The notes beneath the pieces were generated by a model that ran no database searches, was not told the origin of the DNA, and saw only the letters and a list, made by a program, of their open reading frames with translations. The translations under genes and the position numbers were made by a program. 32,018 nucleotides of DNA, from the NCBI RefSeq assembly GCF_000158035.1, contig NZ_EQ973495.1, positions 459,808 through 491,825 of the forward strand. Reading direction: 5' to 3'. The DNA comes from Bacteroides cellulosilyticus DSM 14838. GTDB lineage: Bacteria; Bacteroidota; Bacteroidia; Bacteroidales; Bacteroidaceae. This document shows positions 23,221 through 31,937 of the stretch, one piece after another. Every line of letters starts with the position of its first letter. Position 1 is the first letter of the stretch.

Positions 23221-24660
23221 CTAGTTAGCGGCTTCAATCGTACAATAAGCTTTGCCTTCACAAAGGGGATATAGATTGATAGTATATGTACCAGCCGTTG
23301 CAATCTTCAGATTAGCACCATTATTGGTCGTTAGATTTTCGCTAGTACCACCCCAACTAATATCCCAATCATCATTGGCACGGAATTTTAATTCATCTGC
23401 TTTCAACTCAGTAGTGATGGTCCAATAATGTATTGTACCCTTGCCTTCTTCAGTATATTCTACCAATTCCATGTCCGTGTCTGCATCCCAACCACTGGGA
23501 GTAGCAGGGCCAATAATACCTATCGCAATGGGGGTCAAAGTATAAGTTTTCTCATTCAAGTCAACAACTATCTGATAGAAACCTGCCTCTTCGGTCATCA
23601 TTATATTGGCAGCATCAGCGGCAGTGCTAAAATCTGCACCATAGTTAGTACCATTCCAACTGTCCTCCGAACTGAACTTGAAACCTTTCTGATTAAGGTA
23701 CATATACCCCTTATAGACATTATTGAATTCAGGACTTGCCATCACATCAATATGTTTCCATCCGTTTGCATCACCAGCCATATAGAGATAAGCAGTAGCA
23801 GGAGCAACTGAATAAATGTAATTTACAGCATCAAATGTAACTATAAAATGTCCTTTCCCAGTAATGACAGGAGTTTCCACTTTATATACGTCACCCGTCC
23901 AAACTGCAAAGTTTTCAGTCTTGTCATCACCATTCACACGACAACCAATCTGTCCGGCATTAGCACCATCCCAACCAGCAGCTATGTCATAAGCTTCATA
24001 GAGTTTGAAATAGTTAGAGCTTTCATTCTTAGTTTCCACTGTAGCTTGAAAAATTCCCTCTTTACCTTCAACTGGTTTCATGATTACAGGATTTTCAACA
24101 TCCCATCCATTACTCTCTACTAAATCTCCCAACAACATATACCCATCAGCTGAAATTTCCGGAGTAGTAATCGGAGTAAGTTTAGCTTGAGAAGTACCTG
24201 AAGTGTTTACCGCTTCACCGTTTTTCAATTTAACAGCAACATTCATATTTACATTGAGTACACGCTCTACATGAGCACGGCTGAAGAAAGCATCACGAAC
24301 TACAGAATCAAGTTCAAGAGTATTCACCTTCACAATATTCCCTTCTTTAAATGCCGCATTGATAGTCACACCGTTAATATTTATGCTGTTCATCTTAATA
24401 GAAGCCACCTCTGAATTCGATGAAGAGAGAACGGCAATTTCCACAGAGTCTGTCTTTTGTTCTTCCGCTTCGATAGTACTGTAAAACTTATCCATATCCA
24501 CAACTGCATCGGAACCTGCGGCAAAACTGATTTCATATTTAGCGGCCGCTTCTTCAGGAGAATTGGATTGGGGGTCAGCCCAATCCGTATAATCTTCCGT
24601 ACAAGCACCTAAGGTAATTCCGGCGAGGAATATACCTGCGAGTATTTGATTTTTCTTCAT
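23221..24660 (-). CDS. SusF-like surface starch-binding lipoprotein
   Basis: A 479-residue lipoprotein with lipobox LGAC (Cys20) followed by the acidic TEDYTD surface-export stretch. An N-terminal SusE/SusF-type Ig-like domain (about 40-165) precedes three similar carbohydrate-binding repeats. The repeats are around 172-285 (MLLGDLVESNGWDVEN, KLYEAYDIAAGW), 290-375 (LYMAGDANGWKHID, FKFSSEDSWNGTNYG) and 380-475 (IIGPATPSGWDADT, LKFRANDDWDISWGG). Each has the Trp-rich edge that stacks on alpha-glucan helices in SusE/SusF. It has no enzymatic motif. It follows SusE by 35 bases. In the B. thetaiotaomicron system such proteins hold starch at the surface. Specificity for starch is inferred from the domain type. 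Confidence 0.85.
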   Translation of the reverse strand: MKKNQILAGIFLAGITLGACTEDYTDWADPQSNSPEEAAAKYEISFAAGSDAVVDMDKFYSTIEAEEQKTDSVEIAVLSSSNSEVASIKMNSININGVTINAAFKEGNIVKVNTLELDSVVRDAFFSRAHVERVLNVNMNVAVKLKNGEAVNTSGTSQAKLTPITTPEISADGYMLLGDLVESNGWDVENPVIMKPVEGKEGIFQATVETKNESSNYFKLYEAYDIAAGWDGANAGQIGCRVNGDDKTENFAVWTGDVYKVETPVITGKGHFIVTFDAVNYIYSVAPATAYLYMAGDANGWKHIDVMASPEFNNVYKGYMYLNQKGFKFSSEDSWNGTNYGADFSTAADAANIMMTEEAGFYQIVVDLNEKTYTLTPIAIGIIGPATPSGWDADTDMELVEYTEEGKGTIHYWTITTELKADELKFRANDDWDISWGGTSENLTTNNGANLKIATAGTYTINLYPLCEGKAYCTIEAAN

Positions 24661-24695
24661 AATGTTTTTCTTTTAAAATAAGATTATCATTCAGG

Positions 24696-25868
24696 TTATT
24701 TTACCTCACCCCTATCTACACCGTCTTCAGTAGCACCTACAGTAAGATAGAGTTTCTGGCCCGCTCCAGCATTTACGCTGTATTCAGAACCCATATCAGT
24801 GTTCCAATTGCTGGCGATATTTGCATTCTCACGCCAGAAAACTTTACCCTCCAAAAGCGTAAATTCAGTTTTCCACCAATCAAAATCACCTACTTGAGCA
24901 TAGGCACGTAGTTCACCTCCAGATACAAATTCAGCAGATATCCATTGACCAGTATTATCAGCGGGAGCGATCATCGGAGCTGAAGGAGTGCCTGGAGTAA
25001 ATCCTCCATTAGCATCACCTGTAACCAGAAGTTGTGCAGGATAAAAAGTCAGTGTGTAATCAATAGCTTCACCATTAATCTTACCCTTAATGTAGAGTGT
25101 ATACCATCCACCATTTTTCACTTTCACATTACCACCATTGTCAGAAACATCCGCACCGGCTTGATCATCAATAGTTTTAAAATCGGCATGACCCAGCCAT
25201 TGTTGAGGATAAGTTCCCCATTTGAATTCGGCATCATTAGGAAGGTAAACTATTGTAAAGAAGTTACCAGCCATACCATTAATAAGCGCCATTGGTCTCC
25301 AAGTTGTCCAAGCAGTTCCTATACTCGAACCGCATACATAGATATCCTCAGGCAATGTAATACTCGGAGCCTGATAAGTAGCTATCACTTGGATCTTTAT
25401 AACATTAGAGTAACAACTCCCCAACTCCATACCATTAACATTGGCATGTAAGCGTACATAGAGGTCTTTCACTTCATTAGAAGGATATGTCACACCTTCA
25501 TTGGCATCCTGAAACATAGTAATTACAGCATCATTCAATCTACTACCCGATACTTTAATGGTAGCAGAAGTCGAGCTTGCCACAACTTTGTACACAGGTT
25601 CTTCCGCACTGAAATCTTCAAAAGAAATCTCCACATCATAGTTAGTACTCAAAGGTATGCCACCATAATCAGGTTGGCTGGTAGTAAAAGTGAGTTGATC
25701 AGTAGTCAGCAAGTCCAATACATTATTGGCTGCGTTGGCAGGCATATTCAATACAAATCCTGTAGTATTTTCGTGGAATGTAGGATTGCTATCCATATCT
25801 TTCTCACATGAGGTGACCAACACCAAAGTAAGAACGGGCAGCAACATTCCTAGCAGTATCTTTTTCAT
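24696..25868 (-). CDS. SusE-like surface glycan-binding lipoprotein
   Basis: A 390-residue lipoprotein; the lipobox VTSC puts the lipid on Cys21, followed by EKDMD, an acidic surface-export signal. The N-terminal part (about 30-165) is the SusE Ig-like domain, with the typical TTDQLTFTTSQPDYGGIPLSTNYDVEIS and the ANEGVTYPSNEVKDLYVRLHA segment. The rest holds two binding domains, one with VCGSSIGTAWTTWRPMAL and FKWGTYPQQWLGHADF, the second with VTGDANGGFTP and FDWWKTEFTLLEGKVFWREN. Exposed Trp residues would contact glycan. It starts 41 bases after SusD. It is shorter by one binding domain than SusF, as in known sus loci. Confidence 0.85.
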   Translation of the reverse strand: MKKILLGMLLPVLTLVLVTSCEKDMDSNPTFHENTTGFVLNMPANAANNVLDLLTTDQLTFTTSQPDYGGIPLSTNYDVEISFEDFSAEEPVYKVVASSTSATIKVSGSRLNDAVITMFQDANEGVTYPSNEVKDLYVRLHANVNGMELGSCYSNVIKIQVIATYQAPSITLPEDIYVCGSSIGTAWTTWRPMALINGMAGNFFTIVYLPNDAEFKWGTYPQQWLGHADFKTIDDQAGADVSDNGGNVKVKNGGWYTLYIKGKINGEAIDYTLTFYPAQLLVTGDANGGFTPGTPSAPMIAPADNTGQWISAEFVSGGELRAYAQVGDFDWWKTEFTLLEGKVFWRENANIASNWNTDMGSEYSVNAGAGQKLYLTVGATEDGVDRGEVK

Positions 25869-25909
25869 ATTATTGTTTCGATTTAAAAAAAATTCGATAA
25901 TAAATTCTA

Positions 25910-27586
25910 TTAATAACGCGGGTTCTGAGTCAAGTTCTTATTACCATTGATGTCATCAGCCGGAATAGGATACACGTTGAAGAAATCTTCCACGCTCTTT
26001 CCTTCTGCTACACCACCCTTGAAATCCCAAATGTATTTGTCACCTGTGAAAAGACCAAAACGGATCAAATCACTACGACGACGACCTTCCATATAGAACT
26101 CACGACACCATTCATCAATAATATATTGTTCGGTAATAGTAGCAGGAGTAGAAGCACCTGCACGGCTACGCAAAACTTCAATATCAGCACGCGCTTGTTG
26201 CGGGTCACCAGTCAAACGGAACTTAGCCTCTGCACGAGTCAGATACATTTCAGCATAACGTATCAAAGGAATATCCACATCGGGGAATTCATTATGTGAA
26301 GTCGCTGCACCATCTGTACGAATGTTACTCCACTTCACAATAGAAAGACCGGAGTTAAAACCTGCAATCTGTTCAGCCTGTAGTTTGCGAAGTCCACCGC
26401 CGCAACCGGAATAGAACAATGCACGATGATCGTTGGCTTTCTTCTGCACGTCTTTTGTAGTAGTACCAGCAGCCTCATCAAGCGCGATAATTTCTGCCTC
26501 GGTAGCTTTATCCGGCGCTTTTTCTGTAGCAATCGGACAATCTTCAAGCGTAGAGAAGAATTTCTTAACCAAAGCTGCACGGGAGAAGTTACAGCTCCAA
26601 CCATTGGAAGTACCCATATAAGGCATTCCGGTGATACGGGTAGAACTTACCAGATAATTGGCGCCACTATAACATTTTGTTTTTGCACCATCCTGACGGA
26701 TAGGCAGGATAATTTCTTTCATAGCTTGCGGATTTTGGTCATTATCAGCCATAAACACTTGCTCATAACCAGTATAGCCATTCTTTTCAGCTTTAGAAAG
26801 TTCATATTTCCCATCAAGCAGATCGCAATAGTCAATAGCCTTCTGATAGTCTTTTACCGCACCTTTGGTATAAACAGCAGAGTTCAGAGCCAAACGGGCA
26901 TGGAGCATATAAGCGGCACCTTTATCGGCACGTCCAAAGTTAGAAGAGTTATTGAATGCACCCACTTCGGCAAGATCCGGTTCTATTTCGGTCAACTCCT
27001 TGTCAATCCAGTCATAAAGTTCTTTACCAGCTTTCTCTACAGGCAGTTCATAAATATCGTACGTAGTCTTGAAAGGAGCCTTTCCCCAAAGATCGAGGAA
27101 GTACCACATATGGAGGGCACGCAAAAAGCGGACCTCGGCACGATACTGTTTATAGTCAGCCTCTTCAGCCTTATCCTCGGTGTTGGTAAGATAGAAGTTA
27201 CAGAGCGTCACATCGAAAGCCAGACGCTGGAACGTCCATTGCACGCGAACAGATGAAGCCGTCCAGTCAATATTGGTGATTTGAGGAATATCAGCGTCAG
27301 TCTGCCAAGCCCAAAGGCATTCATCGGTACAAAGTTCTTGTAGATTGAATGTAGTACGGTAGAATCCGCTTTCACCTTCATCACTACTGATATCTCCACT
27401 ACCGGCAGGACCTTTCTGGCCTGTCAGACCCAGTGTACTGTAGATTTTCGCCAACAGTTCCATATCTCCATACGATGAACTGGACTGCGGATCGATAGAC
27501 GAAATATTCAAGTCGTTGACACACGACGTTGCCACTCCACCCATAAGGAGGGCTGCAAGGGCTGTTTTCAAAAATATATGTTTCAT
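25910..27586 (-). CDS. SusD-like surface glycan-binding lipoprotein (RagB/SusD family)
   Basis: A 558-residue partner of the SusC-like transporter that captures oligosaccharide and acts as the lid of the SusCD complex. The signal peptide ends in the lipobox VATSC (Cys22 from the chosen Met). The mature protein shows the helical TPR-like scaffold of the family: LLAKIYSTLGLTG, YKQYRAEVRFLRALHMWYFLDLWG (the conserved RFLRA..YF..L.G motif), GRADKGAAYMLHARLAL, and the C-terminal PLIRYAEMYLTRAEAKFR and FYMEGRRRSDLIRFG. The GPAGSGDISS insertion is typical of SusD proteins linked with SusE/SusF. Three Met codons compete for the start (27598, 27589, 27586); I use the last, which gives the most ordinary signal peptide. 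It begins 20 bases after SusC ends. Confidence 0.93.
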   Translation of the reverse strand: MKHIFLKTALAALLMGGVATSCVNDLNISSIDPQSSSSYGDMELLAKIYSTLGLTGQKGPAGSGDISSDEGESGFYRTTFNLQELCTDECLWAWQTDADIPQITNIDWTASSVRVQWTFQRLAFDVTLCNFYLTNTEDKAEEADYKQYRAEVRFLRALHMWYFLDLWGKAPFKTTYDIYELPVEKAGKELYDWIDKELTEIEPDLAEVGAFNNSSNFGRADKGAAYMLHARLALNSAVYTKGAVKDYQKAIDYCDLLDGKYELSKAEKNGYTGYEQVFMADNDQNPQAMKEIILPIRQDGAKTKCYSGANYLVSSTRITGMPYMGTSNGWSCNFSRAALVKKFFSTLEDCPIATEKAPDKATEAEIIALDEAAGTTTKDVQKKANDHRALFYSGCGGGLRKLQAEQIAGFNSGLSIVKWSNIRTDGAATSHNEFPDVDIPLIRYAEMYLTRAEAKFRLTGDPQQARADIEVLRSRAGASTPATITEQYIIDEWCREFYMEGRRRSDLIRFGLFTGDKYIWDFKGGVAEGKSVEDFFNVYPIPADDINGNKNLTQNPRY

Positions 27587-27606
27587 CATTATATGCATTT
27601 AATAGG

Positions 27607-30600
27607 TTAAAAATTCAGGCTTAAGCCAACTTGAATGCTGAAAGGACGCGGATAAGGATTGGAATCAATACCGCTTGCTACCTCAGGGTCGATGCCTTTA
27701 TATTTAGAAATAATAAAAGGATTTTGAGCAGTAAGGAATGCACGACCAGAGCATGTTTCATGACCAGCTACCTTAAACAATGCAGGGAAAGAGTAACCTA
27801 AAGTAATGTTTGAGCACTTCAGATAAGAAGCATTACGTACGAAGTAATCGCTCAAATAATTATCGTTACCTACTCCTACACCGGTAAAGCCCAATGCTAC
27901 AGCCTCGGCAGTAGAGTTATGCAGGGCACTGTTAGAATACAAGCCGGATTGGCTGACCATTGCACGATTCGACAAGAAATCGTAATAAACATAGTTACCA
28001 ATAGAAGCACGGAAAGACATACTCAAATCCCAGTTCTTATAGAGGAATTTAGTTGTAAGACCCATAATAACATCAGCAGAGGGTTTCTTGTAGAAATAAC
28101 GGTCACCATTGTCAATACGTCCGTTACCATCACGGTCTACGTACATACCTTCAATAGGTTTACCATTCTCATCATACACTTGCTGATAAACAAAGAATGA
28201 GTTAGTTGCTTTACCTACAGTATTTGCCTGAATCAAGGTATTGTTACCACGACTGATCTTATCTCCCGACCATGCATAATAGCCTGCATCACCATCCACC
28301 AAGTCAGTAATTTCATTATGGTTCCAAGCAATATTATAGCTTACATCCCAAGTAAAATCTTTAGTTACAATAGGTTTGGCATTAATAGAGAATTCCACAC
28401 CGTAATTCTTCAGCGAACCGATATTCTTTGTTAACTGAGAACCAAACTGCATACCTACAGGAATAGTGATAGAATTCAGCAAATCTTTGGTTTCGCGGTA
28501 GTAACCATCAATATTGGCTGTGATGCGGTTATTCAGGAAGCCCAAATCGATACCGGCATTATAGGTAGTTGTAGTCTCCCACTTCAAGTCAGGATTGTAA
28601 GCCGACGGACGCATCGTACCATAGTAAGTATCGCCAAAAGGATACTGAGCGAAAGAGTCGCTTGAAGTATAATGAGTTTCATAACCGAAATCAGAGTTAA
28701 TATCCTGCTGACCTGTCATACCCCATCCCAAACGAAGTTTGAATTCATTCCACCAAGTAAGATTCTTCATAAATGCCTCTTCATTGATTTTCCACGCCAA
28801 TGCCACAGAAGGGAAGTAACCCCATCTATTGTCTTCAGAGAAACGAGAAGAACCATCGGCACGGAACGTAGCCGTAAGCATATATCTGTTGAGCAACGTA
28901 TAATTTAAGCGACCGAAGTAAGAAACTAAAGAGTTATGCGTAGCCCATGCTTGTTCTTCTCTCAATTTGGCATCATGAGGAGTACCATCGTAAGGATCGG
29001 TACCTTGACCATAGTCGTAACCACTGCGGTGGAAGTGACTTTCTTCGGCACCAACCATTATATCAAAATTATGGGCGCCTATTTCCTTAACGTACTGAGC
29101 ATAAGCATTAGCTGTGACACTATATTTATAAGTCTGCGTTATGCCATTCCAACCAAAGTAGTTGTTAGAATAAGAATACTTGGAGATTATATCGTCCTGC
29201 TTACTTTCAGTATACTGTCCGCCATAGCTGGCATGCAGACGTAAATCTTCAAAGCCATGTACCTTATAGTCTACATCAAAGTTACCTGTAAAGTCATTGG
29301 CAACAGCCTGTACATCCTTAAGTTTCAACAGAGCTAAAGGATTCTGAGGAGCATTGGGATTATTAGTATATTTCCATTCTGCATTGAAATCTTTAGGTGA
29401 CTGCGAATGTTGAAAATAACCATCGAAAAATGGAGCACGGGCATCATCAGCATCAAAGTATACCGGCTGAGTGGGATCCATTGAAAGAGCAGAACCTATT
29501 GCACCGCCTGCATCAGCATAACGGTCTTTCTCATACATATACTTAGCGTTAATCTTCAAATTGAGGTGATCATCGAAGAAAGAAGGAGAAAGATTCAAGC
29601 CGACATTGGCACGGCGCATCCATGAGGTTTCAACGATACCGTCAGAAGCGTTATATCCCAAACTCAAACGGTAAGGCATATTTTTCAAACCACCGGATAC
29701 TGATACATTATGACTATGAGAGATAGCAGTGCGGAATATTTGATCTTGCCAATCAGTATTAGCGTTACCCATACCTACTTCACCGGCTTTATCGCCCCAG
29801 ATGTTATTAACAAGTTCACGAAACTCATCACCATTGAGTACATCATACTTTTTCTGGATCATAGAAATTGTCATGTCACCGTTGTAAGAAACCTTAGGGG
29901 CAGAACCACTCTTACCTTTCTTAGTGGTAATAATGATAACACCGTTTGAAGCACGGCTACCGTAAATGGCAGTAGCAGAAGCATCCTTTAAAACTGTAAA
30001 AGTTTCAATATCATTCGGATTAACCATAGCCAAGGGATTACTCATTCCTTTTGGAGTATTGTTATCAATGGTCAAACCATCAATAACAATCAACGGATCG
30101 TTTGAAGCATTAAGAGAAGATCCGCCACGCACGCGAATCTGAGCACCTGCACCCGGAGTACCACCTGCAGTGATAACATCGACACCGGCCACTTTTCCAA
30201 CCAACATATCCTGCGCATTGTTGGTGATACCTTTACTGAGTTCATCCGGTTTGATTGCCGTTACCGAACCTGTAAGATCATCTTTCTTGGTACGACCATA
30301 CCCCACTACTACTACTTCACTCAATAATTCTGCATCATCTTTCAGTGTCACCATCACCATAGGAGCAGCTGCTACTTCTTGTGTCTGATAACCAATAAAA
30401 GATATTGTTAATGTAGCACCTTTAGGAACACTCAAGGTGAAATTTCCATCAAGGTCGGTGATTGTACCATTAGAGGTATTTCCTTTTTCTACGATATTCG
30501 CGCCTATCACTTCCAATCCCGTAGCATCTTTTACATGCCCTTTCACGGTAATGTTCTGTGCATAAACGCCAACAGACAAGAATAACCCCATCAATAGGGG

Positions 30601-30639
30601 AAGAATCATTCGATAGATTCTAAGATTAACTTGCTTCAT
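27607..30639 (-). CDS. SusC-like TonB-dependent outer-membrane transporter
   Basis: A 1010-residue importer that takes glycan fragments across the outer membrane using the TonB proton-motive system. A signal peptide ends at VYAQ. Next are the carboxypeptidase-regulatory-like domain typical of SusC proteins (ITVKGHVKDATGLEVIGANIV, GTITDLDGNFTLSVP), a TonB box region (SEVVVVGYG), and the plug (MLVGKVAGVDV, RVRGGSSLNASNDPLIVIDG, VLKDASATAIYGSRASNGVIIITTKKG). The remaining 750 residues form the barrel, ending in VGLSLNF with a terminal Phe. No STN domain is present, so it is not a transducer that signals to an anti-sigma factor. It is the first gene of the PUL operon. The promoter region has a -7 box and LacI-like palindromes upstream. 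Confidence 0.96.
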   Translation of the reverse strand: MKQVNLRIYRMILPLLMGLFLSVGVYAQNITVKGHVKDATGLEVIGANIVEKGNTSNGTITDLDGNFTLSVPKGATLTISFIGYQTQEVAAAPMVMVTLKDDAELLSEVVVVGYGRTKKDDLTGSVTAIKPDELSKGITNNAQDMLVGKVAGVDVITAGGTPGAGAQIRVRGGSSLNASNDPLIVIDGLTIDNNTPKGMSNPLAMVNPNDIETFTVLKDASATAIYGSRASNGVIIITTKKGKSGSAPKVSYNGDMTISMIQKKYDVLNGDEFRELVNNIWGDKAGEVGMGNANTDWQDQIFRTAISHSHNVSVSGGLKNMPYRLSLGYNASDGIVETSWMRRANVGLNLSPSFFDDHLNLKINAKYMYEKDRYADAGGAIGSALSMDPTQPVYFDADDARAPFFDGYFQHSQSPKDFNAEWKYTNNPNAPQNPLALLKLKDVQAVANDFTGNFDVDYKVHGFEDLRLHASYGGQYTESKQDDIISKYSYSNNYFGWNGITQTYKYSVTANAYAQYVKEIGAHNFDIMVGAEESHFHRSGYDYGQGTDPYDGTPHDAKLREEQAWATHNSLVSYFGRLNYTLLNRYMLTATFRADGSSRFSEDNRWGYFPSVALAWKINEEAFMKNLTWWNEFKLRLGWGMTGQQDINSDFGYETHYTSSDSFAQYPFGDTYYGTMRPSAYNPDLKWETTTTYNAGIDLGFLNNRITANIDGYYRETKDLLNSITIPVGMQFGSQLTKNIGSLKNYGVEFSINAKPIVTKDFTWDVSYNIAWNHNEITDLVDGDAGYYAWSGDKISRGNNTLIQANTVGKATNSFFVYQQVYDENGKPIEGMYVDRDGNGRIDNGDRYFYKKPSADVIMGLTTKFLYKNWDLSMSFRASIGNYVYYDFLSNRAMVSQSGLYSNSALHNSTAEAVALGFTGVGVGNDNYLSDYFVRNASYLKCSNITLGYSFPALFKVAGHETCSGRAFLTAQNPFIISKYKGIDPEVASGIDSNPYPRPFSIQVGLSLNF

Positions 30640-30743
30640 GCATTTAAAAAATTAAAGTTAACAATATTAATTACCTATATTATATATTCGAAATTATCTT
30701 TCGATTACTTTCTCTTTTATAAGGTATCTATAACATGACGCAA

Positions 30744-30751
30744 CAAAAATA
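30744..30751 (-). promoter_or_regulatory. -7 promoter element of the SusC operon
   Basis: Read on the minus strand this is TATTTTTG, matching TAnnTTTG and identical to the -7 of the protease promoter. It lies 104 bases upstream of the susC ATG, implying a leader near 95 bases. No TTTG is present at the -33 position, which suits an activator-dependent promoter. Confidence 0.65.
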
Positions 30752-30791
30752 TGCTTTATTAAAATATTAAAATATAAGAAATATAAGAAAT

Positions 30792-30841
30792 ATGCAAATG
30801 CAACAGTGCAAACGATTGCACAGAGTTGCACCGTTGCGCAA
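30792..30841. promoter_or_regulatory. LacI-like operator cluster upstream of SusC
   Basis: GTGCAAACGATTGCAC (30806-30821) is a 16-bp palindrome broken only at two inner positions, with a central CG. Its centre is 66 bp upstream of the -7 centre. It is flanked by TGCAAATGCAA on one side and by TTGCACCGTTGCGCAA (30826-30841), a weaker related site, on the other. The main site differs from the one at the amylase promoter by one core base. Confidence 0.7.
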
Positions 30842-31080
30842 GATAAAAATCTTCATTTTAAAGAGCCCCATACACAATCATTTTCAAGAAACTAAGAGAT
30901 AAAAAATATCAAAACAATAGTACCTACACCCATCCAGCATCCACAATGATAGTATATTCCTCATTTTCGCAACATACTTTAGTTTACAAAATCACAAACC
31001 AGCATATTCAGTGAATAAAGAAAGGATAAGAATACACTATTATTGCATATAATTGCAGCTTTGATAGCTACTTATGCAGA

Positions 31081-31168
31081 AAAGGGTTACTACTTACGGG
31101 TGAAAGGGTTACTACTTATAGGTAAAAAGGTTACTACATATAGGCAAAAGGGTTACTACTTATCGCCA
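31081..31168. repeat. Four tandem copies of a 22-bp repeat
   Basis: Copies start at 31081, 31103, 31125 and 31147, each 22 bases with the core AAAGGGTTACTACTTATAGG and few changes. A degenerate fifth copy lies at 31059-31080. The period is not a multiple of 3, so this is not a coding repeat, and there are no spacers. A 22-bp period is close to two helical turns, so a repeated protein would sit on one face. Confidence 0.9.
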
Positions 31169-31499
31169 ACGCACTTATTTGTGTCAGATTTTTCACCTAT
31201 AAGAACAGTTTTAGAGAGCTATTTCGTTCCAGAACAAATGTAACAATTTCGCTATCCAACTATTATTCTGACATTTACCGTTTTTCATTTCCACATTTCC
31301 ATCTCGGTAGACATACGGACAGAAACAGTGCATTCTCAGTCAACTAAAAATACAATTTGTCACAATGACACTTATCCCTATTTCCCGTTTTTTCATTATC
31401 CACTCTCCTAATTACCCCGAAATCATTGCAAACCGCATACTGCTGTTCATTAGGTTCAGCCGATATTTCCGGTGCATGAGTTAAAACCTTCCCGACGAT

Positions 31500-31537
31500 T
31501 GCATCTATATACCCAACGCCACCCATATATAGATGCA
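31500..31537. repeat. Inverted repeat with 12-bp arms
   Basis: TGCATCTATATA (31500-31511) and TATATAGATGCA (31526-31537) are exact complements with a 14-base loop. There is no adjacent gene whose end it would mark and no U-run. It may be a terminator or the trace of a mobile element end. Confidence 0.6.
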
Positions 31538-31670
31538 GCCTCCTAGTGTTTCGTGTCCTTTATGAACGTTTTTCGGAGGAAAAGCCACACTATTCTATAC
31601 CTGTCTGATGCCACTTCTTTACGAATAATACCAAGTATTTATTAAATTCACATTGCCAATTTACGAGTGA

Positions 31671-31748
31671 CCACAATTGTGGTACAACTGCTTCACATTG
31701 ATGGAGCACATGAATCACCATTATAAAACAAGTGAACCACAATTGTGG
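31671..31748. promoter_or_regulatory. Two identical 12-bp palindromes 66 bp apart
   Basis: CCACAATTGTGG occurs at 31671-31682 and 31737-31748, each preceded by GTGA or GTGAA. The first extends to a 14-bp perfect palindrome. The 66-bp offset is a whole number of helical turns within error, so a dimeric regulator could bind both on the same DNA face. The downstream target would be the gene at the right edge. Confidence 0.55.
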
Positions 31749-31849
31749 CCATTCTAAATAAAACGTATATTAATCAAAAGAACATTGTATATCAGCGGAA
31801 TACACACGTGTCATTAACAGAAAGAAGAGTAGGCGTTATCCCTGACAAA

Positions 31850-31877
31850 GCGTGCAAGCAACTTTTTGCTTACACGC
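31850..31877. other. 12-bp hairpin with one mismatch and a 4-base loop
   Basis: GCGTGCAAGCAA pairs with TTGCTTACACGC over 12 positions with one C-A mismatch around CTTT. The left-arm element GCGTGCAAG recurs at 31943-31951, next to another GTGCAAG, so the right arm could also pair with that later copy. No U-run follows. Confidence 0.5.
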
Positions 31878-31937
31878 AAATAAAGTTGCTGCCACCACGT
31901 TTTTTTCAACTATTTATCAGCAACTTACAGCAAATAG

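Noticed and set aside
26426..27256. Open frame of 276 codons on the plus strand opposite SusD
   Set aside because: Antisense shadow of SusD; the translated sequence is low in family signal and has no start context.
17817..30639. A canonical susRABCDEFG operon
   Set aside because: Gene order differs, and there is no GH97 susB, no susG between SusF and the end, and no susR; a GH53 and an esterase are present instead.
31081..31168. CRISPR array
   Set aside because: The 22-bp units are directly adjacent without spacers, only four in number, and no cas gene is near.
31043..31243. Small gene across the 22-bp repeats
   Set aside because: The repeat period is not a multiple of three, so the translation changes frame between copies; no promoter or homology is evident.
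31344..31526. Small minus-strand gene of 60 codons
   Set aside because: No recognisable domain or promoter, and its 5' end lies inside an inverted repeat; not supportable as a gene.
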